From assembly GCF_037975245.1 (NCBI RefSeq), contig NC_092569.1, positions 19,647,501-19,711,500 of the forward strand: a stretch of 64,000 nt of DNA, in the 5' to 3' direction. Origin of the DNA: Apostichopus japonicus (lineage: Eukaryota; Echinodermata; Holothuroidea; Aspidochirotida; Stichopodidae). The notes beneath the pieces are model-generated. The model saw nothing but the letters and a program-made list of their open reading frames with translations, ran no database searches and had not been told where the DNA came from. Shown here in pieces: positions 1 through 12,500 of this stretch. Within the stretch, counting starts at the first letter, position 1, and each line of letters begins with the position of its first letter. The position numbers and the translations under genes are program-made.

Positions 1-994
1 AATCTAAGAATCGATGCATATACATACACATAAACAGAATAATTTGAATTCGCGCAAGTGAACCCTGCACTACATTGGACAGTAAAAAAACGTGCAATTA
101 GACCAAACTAAACATACTAAATTTTCCGTTACTTCTACATAAAATATCAATACAAATACAACAACTTACTCTTTTGGCAGTATACTAAAAGCACATGTTA
201 TAATAACTTCAGACTATCAAGCTTTCCTGAGAAAAAAAACGGTTAATACTTCTAACAGTAAGCAAGTCGACCGTGAAGGAATGTCGCAATTGTTTCCTGG
301 GCGTGACCGGAAATTAAATACTAAAAAATGATAAATGAAAAGGTTAAATAGAACTGAAGCGTGCATCCTGACTGCTCGCAACATATAATACCGTTGACTA
401 GCCAACATAATGTGTTCAGCCGACTGTGACTGTACGTTTGAAGGTCTAGCCTTGCTTATTCAATATCACAAAGCCTACCCATTTAGATTCACATGGGAAA
501 TTACAGGAAATCTTTACCAAATGAGTGTAGACTTCAAATAAACTATTGAGCCTTATAGTTCCAGCATTTGTTTGGGAATAAATTAGAAGATTATGTGCCA
601 CTGTTCAATCTAGCCCAATACACACATAACACATTGTTAATTGGTGTTTAGAATGCACACTTTAGTGTTGAGAATGCACTGCAGTACCCAGTAGAAGCCT
701 ATAGGCTACTCACTGTCATTGCACTTGTGTATTGCGAAACGCCAACGTGACAACGGTAGCGTTACACTAACCATAATACAGTACTAGTGCCAGTGGCCTA
801 ACAATTAACTTTAATTTTACCTTCTAGTTAAAGGAATAACAGGTAGGCCGATGATGCAGTTAATACCTCCATTCTTCTAAAGACCTTCTTGGGTGATTTA
901 CGGTTGAAAGTTGCTTAGAGTGATCGTATGAAACTATGCCAAGCCCAGCAAGCTGCCGTTGCCTCTCGGTTTCCAAATTGAAGTGAATCGAATT

Positions 995-1122
995 GGGTTA
1001 AAATACATTAGTCCGTCGACACCGACTAAGCTACGATTATGGCGTAAATCGGGTGTCCGTATCGTTCTTAGTCCATGGGTTAAAATACCTTAGTCCGTCG
1101 CCACCGACTAAGCTGCGATTAT
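995..1122. repeat. Two-copy repeat with TTAGTC...GACTAA hairpins
   Basis: A block of about 46 bp starting GGGTTAAAATAC occurs at 995-1040 and again at 1077-1122, with a period of 82 bp and a few mismatches. Each copy contains a short inverted pair, TTAGTC and GACTAA, around a CGTCG-type loop. More TTAGTC/GACTAA words continue to about 1250. It may be the edge of an old transposon, but I found no clear ends. Confidence 0.55.
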
Positions 1123-1619
1123 ATTTTCCTTAGTCAGTGTAAACTAACTAAGAAGCAGCGATGAAACGAAGATTTTTGCTAGTCCGGGTGCATTGACTAA
1201 CGTTAAAGACTAATTTAACGTTAGTCCGTGGCAATATTGACTAGTTTATTTTTTCAGTGTATGACACTTGCCCTTTACCTTTTAGAATTTAGAGTAAACA
1301 GACAAGTCTACTTTTGATATACTCTTTGAATTCAGTAAAATTTAAATGAATTGTATATAATAATGTTTTAAATATTACCATATATGGATCCCATTCTCCA
1401 GGGACGTATTATGGTGGACTTTAAAGGTGAAGTGGGGGGGGGGGAGGAATTCCGACTGATTTATAAATCTGAACTTTTATGGAAAGGCCAAAGGCGAACA
1501 AATAATTTCATAAAGGAGGAGGACTGCCCTGGGGTCATTGAAACTGACTCCTACGTAGAGAGGGGGGGGGGAGGGTCTGGAGGTCCTCCCCACTTTCTGA
1601 TTTTAAGTATAGACGTCAA

Positions 1620-3780
1620 AAGGCACATTTCTACCTGACATAAAAGCGTTTCATCTAATACATCGTAACGTTTACTCATCAGAAATGCAAACTGGGCTCG
1701 TTTAAAACACCGAAAGGGAAATGCTACGTATAAAGACTAGTAACGTGCACAAGTGAGTGAAGGAGGGGGGACACCGTTCGGTCGGAGATTCCTAAAATCA
1801 GTGGGGTTAGAATCCGTCCAATCCTCTATTTGCGGACCCCCCTGCGCATTTCTATCTCACCTAAAAGCGTTTCATCCAATACATCGTAACGTTTACTCAC
1901 CTAAAAGATATTTGAATAGGAACATGTCGACAAATAAGTTCAGTTTCATCTTTCAAAAATTACCTGGGAATATTTTTACTTTCTAACTTCAACGTAACAG
2001 TTCAATCTGACGTGCAATTGGCAGAAAACGTGACGCATGTACAGAAACATCAAGAAGCATCATATTAATTATTTTTATAATTGTAGTTATTCGTTATAAA
2101 ATCCGGGTAAAATTAGAAGTAGCACTATAAACGAAAGGTTGTGCTGATAAAAAGTAACAATGAACTCAAATGACCCCCCCCCCCCCTCCCCACTGATTGA
2201 GGTAGTCACCTGAATCTAGGGGGAAGGGTGAGGGGGCATGTAGTGGTGTCTTCCAAACCCTAGAAGAATTTAAGAAAATGGTTCATTCTGAGGCATAACT
2301 ACATTTATATAGGTCTATATAATGTAGGTCTATGACGAAGCTCTAAAAGGAACATTGCGCTAATAAAATGTAATGATTTACAATTTATTTTCTAACTGAT
2401 TTAGGTAGGGGCCTCAACCGTCACCAGACGTACCAATGTGTTTGTAATGGAGGGAGTAACTACAAGTCATTGAAACCGTTTTACATCAATTTAGGGGATA
2501 TGGGGTCATAGAACCCAGATTTATTTTAAATTTAGATGTGAAATTGTCTGAGGCATATACCATAAATGTGGACCAAATAGGTATCCCATAACGCATTTTT
2601 ATAGATACTTTGTATGAGATTGTTATAAAATTAGAAGAAAAAAAACATTCTTCCCCGGCTGACGATCTGAGGTGGTCCCCAGCTCAATTTTGCACACCGT
2701 TGCCCTCCATTGCCCCTGTATTGGTGGTGAAACTCCCCCTCCAGTGTACATTTGAGAGAAGCTTAGGATTTATACTCCAGAGAAGACTTTATAATATCGG
2801 AGACACCACCTTCAGCTCCTCCCATCAGACATACAAACTGGGCTCATGTGAAACACCGAAGGAGAGACGTTTAAATAGAAGTGAAGTGCACAAGTGGGTG
2901 AGGGAGTGAAACATAGTTCAATCGGAGATTTCTAGATTCAGTGTGCACAGAATTTGACCACCCGTGTCCCCCTCCCTATTTCAACACCCGAGCCGAAAAG
3001 GTGTGAGCTTATATTTGTTCTTAACATATTAGCATATTATGCATTTATATGCCAGGGTGTTATAACACACTAACACGTGTTATGTTTTGGGAGCATGCGA
3101 GAGCTAGATAGGTTAAAGATACAATACAGTAAATCGTAGTGGTATTAAATATATATATATTTTAATTTTTTTAATTTTTTTTTTATATTTTTATATAATA
3201 TAAAATATTTTTATATATATTTTATTTTTATTTTTATATAATATAAAATATTTTTATTTTTATATAATAAAAAATATTTTTATATTTTATATTTTTTTAT
3301 ATTTTTATCTATTTTTTTAACACAGGCCGCAATAAAATGTGCCTCTAGCATAACACGTGTTATCATGTTATAACACAGATGCATATAAATGCGCAATATA
3401 TTCAAGTCGAAAACGCTATTATAAGCAACTGTACAATTCGGTTCGGGTGATTTCAACCCCCGACACAATCCATGTCGTCTTAATACATGTCAATGGGTCC
3501 TCACGACAAGATATTTGAATAGGAACATGCTGACAAAAATAATCGTTCAGTCTGAGATTACTAAAATCAGTGTTGAAAGAATCCGACCAACCGTCCGTCT
3601 GCTGCCCCCCACCCCTCACCCCCGCATACCAACCCTCACATAAAACCATTTCATCGTAACGGAACAGCTCAATACGACGTGCAATTAATAGAAAGCGTGA
3701 CGCATGTACAGACACATCAAGAAGCATCATAATAATAACTATTATATTTGTAGTTATTCGTCATAAGATCCGGGTAATAT
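1620..3780. repeat. Degenerate duplicated blocks
   Basis: Several stretches recur with moderate divergence. A segment with TTTCATC, AATACATCGTAACGTTTACTCA occurs near 1647-1679 and 1867-1900. A segment running from ACGTGCAATT to AGAAGCATCAT occurs at 2010-2063 and 3677-3730, followed in both places by a similar TTGTAGTTATTCGT stretch. A CACAAGTGAGTGA-like segment occurs near 1749 and 2889. This looks like an old local duplication or several copies of one repeat family, broken up by poly-G/C runs and the AT-rich block. Confidence 0.55.
3034..3399. mobile_element. AT-rich foldback (MITE-like)
   Basis: The two ends are inverted copies. The left end reads GCATTTATATGC then GTGTTATAACAC then AACACGTGTTATG (about 3041-3085). 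The right end read on the minus strand gives GCATTTATATGC, GTGTTATAAC and AACACGTGTTATG (about 3348-3393). The centre is almost pure A/T with many TATAATATAAAATATTTTTATA words that can pair with one another. No coding capacity and no clear target duplication is seen, so the element class is unknown. Confidence 0.5.
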
Positions 3781-4018
3781 TTTCCCCGTGTTTATACAAT
3801 ATATTGGAACAAACCATTATACTGTAGCTTTCAGAAACCATCTTTAATTACATGCAAATGACCCTAAAGGAAGGTCACAAGATGAAAAATTCCATTCTTG
3901 CCGGTGACAAATGCTCCTCCGTACTTTTATTTATTCCCGCTTTGCCAAAGTGTGCTTTACATCGATTTAGTTTGATTCAGTGTTTCATAGAGAATCAGCC
4001 AGAAAATATTATTTCATA

Positions 4019-4102
4019 ATGTGGATCCCAAGAAAGCTACGATTTCTTGTACAAATTTGTTTCTTTGTCCTGTCAAGAAATATAATCTGTTTCCACGGAG
4101 AG
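4019..4102 (+). other. Possible signal-peptide first exon
   Basis: An ATG at 4019 opens 28 codons beginning MWIPRKLRFLVQICFFVLS. The segment is hydrophobic and signal-peptide-like, and is followed directly by a good donor (GTGAGT at 4103). It ends in phase 0. It therefore cannot join the phase-1 exons at 7365, 7589 or 8589 in frame, and I do not assign it to the fibrinogen-related gene. It could be the first exon of a lost or separate secreted-protein gene, or chance. Confidence 0.22.
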
Positions 4103-6538
4103 GTGAGTACATTTTTTCCATTCTAATATTTCAGACTTTGTGGAATTTAATTTACTATAAAACTGTGATTATTATATAACTAATTTAACGGTAATTTTAC
4201 CTATTTCAATAAATAAAATGTTAAATATCATTTTAAATATCCCAATTTATAAAATAGTACAAACATTTCCATCGGTTAGGTAGATTTTAAATCCCGTTAG
4301 TTTTTCTGTCTTTAGTTGGATTTTAACTTAAACAAATTTCAATAACTATTCTCAACAGGCTTGCTAAAAAAACTCAAAAGCAAACAAAAAACAAATGGGT
4401 TCTTAAATGTTAAACCACAGCTGTGTGTGTAGTTTTTATAAGTTGTCATCCCAAATAAAGGTCATACATTTCAAAACAGAAATCATTTTTATTTGATTTC
4501 CAGAAATGAAGCTATATGTATGAAAAATACGTGATATTTAAAGTGATGTGAAAAGTGTAAAGTATTTTGTAATGACAGTTTTGCATATAGTTGTCATCTC
4601 TCAGTGTAGGCCATGCACGAGAAATCAATATTAATTTCATTTTTGAATGAAATTCCATAAGTTAAACCTAGTCGTGACAAATACATGGCATTTAAATTTC
4701 GTCCTCTTTGAATATACATTTGTAGGAACTTTTGCTCAGAAAACTTTCCTGATTATTCTAAACAAAAGTTTGTATAATAAAGAGACTGTAAAATTTCACT
4801 CGCGTCACAGGCCGTCATTTAAAACAATGTATAGACAGTATTATATAATGTATTTGTCTCAATAGGTTTGTGTGTTTCTATATTGTTGTCATCTCCCAAT
4901 AAAGGTCCACCTTGTTCAAAAGGGATTTAATTTTTTAGATCTATTTCAATTGATTTCCAGAAGTCAAATCTAAGTACAACAAAAAACATGGTATATAAAC
5001 CTCGCTCTCGTTGGACAAGCAGTTGTACAATCTATCTCTCATAAAACAGCAAACTCAGTGCTGTTTGATATTCTCGAAAAATGAATTTCTATTCTTTCAA
5101 ATTAACCGACTGTTCACTTGTCTTTATAAAGCTACATCATATATCTTTAGTTTCATTAGAGTTCTTTTAAAAACAAGTTAAAGTATATTATTTAGCGTTG
5201 ATTGTTGGATTTTGAAGTCAATTTAAAGATCTTTAATGATTTATCAAATCTGATTGCGATTGATCAAACAAAGACATCTGTCTAGAGCCTGCTGCTATTT
5301 TACATTAAGAGTAAATAAAATCTCATCTCGTCCATTCTGAGAACTTTAAGTGCCTGTCATGATACTAATTTTAAGATTTACTTCTAACCAAATTCAGACG
5401 AAACTTAATTTAGTAAATCAACTTCAAACGACTTTGACTTCAGTATTATCGTAGTTTGGAATTTAAAAAAAAATGTACTCAAAATGTTGCATTACTTTAT
5501 AATTAGCGGGCATGCATTCCTTCTGAACCAGTTAGGATCAGCTTTACAAAATCTCAAATTAAATGTTCCTAAACCTATGCTGTATATTATATATAGTATA
5601 GACAACTATTACAAATGAAGAAGAAGAAGGAATCGAGAGGAATGTAAAATGATGCAAATTCTGAAAGTATATGTACATTAAAACATTCGTGACTATATTT
5701 CTCCAACAAATCAATCTAGAATACAATTATTTCATTCAAATTAAATCATATAAAACAAATTAAATACCTTTTTTTTAAGATCTAAATTTTTCAACTTCAA
5801 GATTGGGACAACTTTGTCTAAACATTTACGCTGTAAACTTTTTCTGTCGAGTGCACAGTGTTGATCTACTCAATATTTTTACTTGCATTTGCGTCACCTG
5901 AAATTCCTCATACTACTCATTCAAACAACTATAAGTATATTTTAAAGTGTCAAATCATTCTTTATTGTAACGATATTGTATCCTAAAAAATATATAAATA
6001 TAATATTAATCCCTTCCTTCTTTAAAAAAAACAAGAACAATAAGTCAGAGAGGCGGTAGCCTTAAAGCAATGTCGTAGATAAAACGGTTTTTAGTACAGT
6101 ATCAAGATCGCTGATTCAATTCGTTGTAGAAGCCATTTTCACATTGGTAATAGTATCTTTATCTTCACACGCTCTTTACCTTATTCACAAATCCAACCGA
6201 AAATAAGAAACAAAGGCTTAATGATGATATGTAGCTACAAATTCTAAGGTAAAGAAATATCTATTATTTAGATAGTTGTCAATCAACTAACAGCGTTAAA
6301 AGAGTTTCTGTGTTAAGACTGTCAGAGTGTATCTTACGATAATTGATGCTTAATTCCCCCACCAATGCACTAGACCTCGGCTAAATTCATAGCTTCAAAA
6401 CACAAAAGTGAAAATTTAAAGAGAAATCTGTGTAGCGGTTGTGTTTGCATTTGGTTAATTTTTTTCCCGGCAAATTAAGAAAGACTATGTAGATACACTG
6501 TAATTCATATCTAGGTATATGTTTAACAGTTCGAGATC

Positions 6539-9500
6539 ATGAGCACAAGAGTTTATTTGTGTGTTGTAACGGCGTTCTTTAGATTGGCAAGTCAAACTTC
6601 AGGTGAATGTGAATTAATTGCATTGAAGTAACGTTTCCAATGGGTGATCAAAGGATATTCAAATCTTAGTTGAAAACGAATCGGCACTCTTAATTTTTCA
6701 TTATTGAAATTTAGATAATTATCTACAGTTATTAATCCCTGAGAGCAATATAAGAACTTAATGAAAACTACTAAACAATGATCAGCATAAAGAAAATTAT
6801 ATGTCTGAAGAACAGAAACTTTTGATCAAATTATTTTTTTTCGCGCTTATTTTCGTGTACTTAGTTAATTTTAACCTATTCACTGTAAAATAAATCAATT
6901 TTTGTCAATACTAATAATATAAACTCTCTCTGTCTGCCCCTCAAAATTTTCAGAATATACACAAATCAACAAAAACCATTCATTGTACTATTTTCTGAAA
7001 ACAAAACTTTTTAATTGGTTTAATGATCTCAACGCATTTCAACATGCAACATTTTATGACTTTTAGAACATTTATGACTGAACTCGATTCCAACTCCTAT
7101 ACACTAGCTTTACCTCAATCCTCGCTGTTATTACTCAAGTTAAGTAGGGAAGTATTTGCCATTTGCAGGAAACAGGCACAGCCGACTCAATCTCGTAAAC
7201 ATGCACTCATAGTTCACGACTGAAAATAAACTGTAAATAAGTTAAGGAAATTCAAGTAAAATTGAAAATACAGGGGCAAATATGTTAACTATATTTATCG
7301 CTGATAACATATGCATAATGCTTTTGATTCTCTTTTACTCAGAGTAATCAACAACTCTTTGTAGGAGCGACTGAAGGAAAAGTTCACAGTGAGTGTTTAT
7401 TCATTTTCTATTAATTAATGTTTTTCCTATTTTTTCTACCTCCTGTTTATCGTAAAATTTCTCATTGATTGATATTTTCATTCCTCATAATCCATGCCAA
7501 AAATTTGTCACGGCAACATCTGTTAATATTATTATGATCACTAACTCTCGTGTAATATGAGAAGAGAAATATTTCTTCTTCTTATTAGTTCCTTCAGTCA
7601 CAAGTAAGTAAATACATTTCGACAAAAGAAATAAACGATAGTTTTGAAAAAATCTTCGACACTATAGATTTGAAATTTGTACACAAATTGCATGAAATCC
7701 TTTCCTTATTTGTCAACATATGGTGCGGTACACGTTGTGAATTAGTAAAGGATGCTCGGTGGTCTTAAATATTTGTCGATAAATGTGCCCATTTTTATAG
7801 CAGTATTTTTATCACTTGATATTAAAACTATTTAAAAGGTTATTTACATTTGATTGCTAAACTTGTAGATTATCTAAGCAACCTTTTGAAAGTAACATTC
7901 AAGTTTTTTTTTCGAGTATATAAGTTGCAATTTGTGTACCAAATATTAAGCTTGCATATATTTACGTCACATATGTTCCAAGATTATCTTCTGTACAAAA
8001 GCGAGAAACCTGAAATAAACTTTTCTTGGAAAGGAAGTGATGTCTGAGTCGAGTTTAACGTTCAAAAGCAAATTAGTGATAGATTATGATTTTATGTTTT
8101 TCAGAATATCCTTTCATTTTGTTCTTGCTTTTTTGATAGTATATCCGATACTAAAATCTTTATTTTCATATCTTACATTAAGCTTGAATTTTTCGTTTAG
8201 TTCAAATTTGACCATTTATATTTTGTATAACGTTACTGCAACTATTTAGAGAAGTGTCTTTGAGACGAAATTTTCAGTAACTTGTGTTGCATTTATAACA
8301 TTTCACTGAATATTCAAGACTAGTGAAGGCATAGCAGGCTATCTTTTATTATATCAATTGTAATATTATTTTGGAAAAAAATCTTACTATTGCATTCTTG
8401 CTCTCGATGTGTTAATCTAGCATTGAGTCGAGCTGAAATATATGATTATTTAATTAAACTCCTTTTTGTTTTAAAAATCTGGATGATGCACGGATGAACT
8501 TCTATCTTTATATGATCACCTAATAATACATCTTGAAGACAACTGAATTCTCATGATATCAGAATCACCACTTTTTCTCCTTTGACAGACTATTTTTTCC
8601 TTTATCAACGTCCTGAATACCCAAGAGATTGTCACGAAGTGTTGCATCGTTGTTCATCTACAAGTTCCAGTGGTGTTTATCTCATTAAACCAGACGGTTA
8701 TGCCGAACCTTTCGAAGTCTACTGTGATAACACCGTAGATGATGGCGGATGGACGGTACGTAGTTAAAACTGAATTATGAATGTTGATGCCAAACATCAG
8801 TCGGGTATTCAGCTTCTTTCACCTAATTAAGCACCGTTTAATAATGTTAGTTCTCGTATTCTCTAAAGCCTTTAAATTCTTCTATGATCATGTTTACTTT
8901 TTTATCCTTTTTGCATAAAATTCATTTTAAGTTGATCACAATATATATTTCATACTAAACTATAAAGAAACTTGTACATTTTACTATTCTAGAACTCGTT
9001 TCATTTGTCATCCTTTCCATAATGTATCATAATTTGTATATGAAATAATTCTTCACCCCGATGGTCAACTTCCTAAGATCTTCAAATGAGATTGCTCCTG
9101 TTTTGGTTAACAACCAGCCATGGATATAAACTTTACCGGTATGTCACAAAATAAAGAAAAAAATGATTGTTGGAAACGTAAATCAATGGTTGGCTTTAAG
9201 AATAATTCTAATTTAACTTAATATATCGTATGAATTATGTTTAAATTACTTGTTCTGTTATGCAGATCATACAACGTCGGTTTGACGGAACGATAAATTT
9301 TAATCGCAGCTGGGAAGATTATCAGCTAGGATTTGGTTTTCTTTCGAGTGAATTGTGGATTGGTAATAAGAAGCTTTCATACTTAACCAATCAAAAGAGA
9401 TATCAACTCCGTATTGACTTGACGACAACAGATGGTTCGTCTTTTTATGTGACGTATGACACATTCCGAATAAGCGATGACTTCAGCAACTACAAGCTCG

Positions 9501-12500
9501 TCAAAGCAGATATAACCAACAGAACAGTAGGTAAATATTTAAAAAACAACTTTCAGATATTACGTTTATTCATGTCCCAAATAAGTCTTATCTGGTCGAT
9601 AGAAGATTCGATATATATGAGGAAATAAGGATACAGGATTTCGAAGGATATGACCAATTTCAAGCTGACTAAAGTTTTCACTATTAAATAGTGTGATGAT
9701 ACCTTTATCAATATTCAAGTTTTCATTTTTTCATTTATTAGATTACTTCCTGTTTCTACTTCAATGTTTTTGTTGTGTATTATGTGCAGAACTTACTGAT
9801 TAACTCCCATAGTTACACCCTTCTGTACAGCCTACCACTGCAGCTATATCATCTCCTAAGCCTGATATTCATCTCATCATTTCAGTCTATTTTTTGCTTC
9901 ATTCATTGTTTTTTGTCTAATTTACCCAACTGCCTGTCCAAATGTCTTGTTTAAAAATGTCCTTAATTTGTCTTCGTTTCAGTTTGTCTCTGACGAAGAT
10001 CCAGCTAGGATTGATAAGCCAGGGTTCTAAGTTATTCATTTTACGAAATTGTTTTTCTTCATAAGCTAGAGTAAAGTCAAGTATCATTTCAAAGTATTTT
10101 GGCAAAAGGTAGAACGATCTTGAAATGTCACAGTTCCTTCTTACGTATAAATACTTTTATACAAAGTGATGTCTTTGTGGAGTAGTAAAACTCAGACTCG
10201 GAACATATTCCGTAATTTATAGAAATTGTCAACCAAACACTAAACCACTGCTTGAAGTTTATTAAGCCAAATTCGTTATGTTTCGTTACAGAGTTCATAA
10301 TAAGAATAGCTAATTTTTAAGCTTTTTTTTCCTTATTCTCATAGGCTATGTAAATAACTACATTGAATGGTGTCCAACAAATAAAACCTACAATGAGTGT
10401 CAACTTTGCGAGGCTACCTGTGCTGATCCCGATAGTTGTGTCAATACTTCCTGCAAAGGATCTCATTCGTGTGTCTGTCCTGAAGGATTTTTGATGAACG
10501 GTGATAACTGCATTAGAATAGAGGACTGCGGATGTTACATCGAAAGTGAAACAGATGGAGAGAAAGGTGTATTGTTAAAAGTAAGTAATTTCTTTCAGAT
10601 TGTGATATATATTATCAATAGTGTAAACAATTTAAATGATGCTTTAAAAAACTGGGGTTAGTTCAAAAACTGGGGTTAGTTCAAAAACTGGGGATCGATT
10701 TGCATTTGCCTCTGACCCCTTGCATTTGCCTCTGACCCCTTGCAACCAGCACACTCTTCAACTTTGGATATACGCAATTTTGCCAGTAAAGTTGGGAAAA
10801 CTGATGCATCTTGTGTGTGTTTGCAGTATTTCATCAAATCACTACTTGAAGAAACCTTGTCAGATCCCTAAAGTTACTTATGAGAAATATAACGATTTTC
10901 TACTTTCTAGGAAGGAGGACTTAACGTCTCTCCAAACTGTGACAAGAAATGTTCTTGTACGGATAATCATCTTTCGTGTGACGATAGTTATCAATGCGAT
11001 ACGAACGCAGATTGTGAAGAAAGGAACGGTCTGTTACAATGTTACTGTCCGCCAGGATATAGCGGAGACGGCACACAGTGTAGGCCTACAGGCGGCACAG
11101 CCCCTTCTGACTGTAAAGAACTGTACAACAATGGCGAGAAAACAAGTGGCGTCTATGAAATCAAACCTACATATTGGTCTGACTCTCCGTTTGAAGTTTA
11201 CTGTAACATGTCTGACGGGGGAGGCTGGACGGTAAGTGTGACAGTTTTCCTTAAACCAGTGATCCGCAGCTTTTATAGGCCGACGACACACAAGTCATCC
11301 ATGAGGACCAAACCACGACCCACCAGAGCCCAAACCCTCATAGCAGACTTTCAAAATACATTAAGCTACTTGAATTGTGAATATGATGTCCCAAAAATAA
11401 CTTGAAGATAATCAATCTCCATCCCACCTTCTATTTGATACCCGTAAGCTAGTTTAAAAAAACATTGCCGTATGTAGAACACGGGGATAGGCTACATATT
11501 TGACGAAGAATGTTGAATTCCTCATTTATTGCCACTGTGAGCGCATTCCAAAGAGGAAGAATTCTCTGTGTAATGTAAGTACTTTCAGGAATTTGTTTTT
11601 AGAAACTTCATAACATTTTAACTATTGTTTGTTCCTTTGGATAAGGGTTGATGTGTTATTTATTATTATTTTTTCAACAGGCAATAGTTATGACATCAAA
11701 ATATTAGTGCTGGCAAACACTTCCAAATGACTATAATTATGTATGTATGTTCCTTTACGTTGATTGTTTTAGGTATTCCAGCGTCGCGTTGATGATTCAA
11801 AAGACTTTTATCTTTATTGGGATGACTACAAGATTGGCTTTGGTGATCGAAGTCGGAACTTCTGGCTCGGAAATGAAAAGATATATAGCTTGACGAACCA
11901 AAGACAATATGAACTCCGGATCGACTTTGTTAACTACGACGGTGCTCCTTACTACGCCAAATACGAGTTCTTTCGTATCAGTGACGAGAATGATAACTTC
12001 AGGCTAGATGTTGGAAATTATTCTGACGGAGATGCAGGTAGGTTATTATCTCCCGATTAATCAATCCCATCATGTTATTTATGTCAGTTTGACATCATAT
12101 ATCATGTTAATTCAAGAACGAAGTTTGTATAAAGAAGTATGTAGTATTAGTTATATGATATAATTCACTATCCAATCACTTACTAGTTTATACACAAATG
12201 TTTTGTCTTTGCTGAAAATAACGAGATTAACTCGACGGCATATCCTGGTGACTTACTGTGGTAATAGCTTGTTGATCCAAGGAAGGTGCATATATTTAGT
12301 AGGTAGAAATCTCTGGACAAATAGCTGGACCTTTGGACCTACGAACACTCAAAATTAAGAAACTTCAGTTAGTAACATATAAACCCGCCATACCATACAG
12401 TATCTAATTATTTCTACACTTCTTTGCATAAGGCACACATAGGGAAAAGATTAGTTATTTATATTCGACAAGATAGACCGAATACTAGCAGTAATTGTTA

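Larger units (their letters stand above)
1..4018. other. Gene-poor left flank
   Basis: I see no convincing coding exon here. The longest open stretches (for example 1384-1638 and 2610-2909) are short, full of G runs and not like any family I know. The region holds a TTAGTC-rich duplicated block near 1 kb, degenerate duplicated sequence from about 1.6 to 3.8 kb, several pure G or C runs and an AT-rich foldback near 3.0-3.4 kb. These are described separately. Confidence 0.6.

Noticed and set aside
7850-8249. Two hydrophobic frames of 65 and 70 codons in the fibrinogen-related gene intron
   Set aside because: Phe/Leu/Ile/Tyr-rich translation of AT-rich intron; no signal, family match or splice borders.
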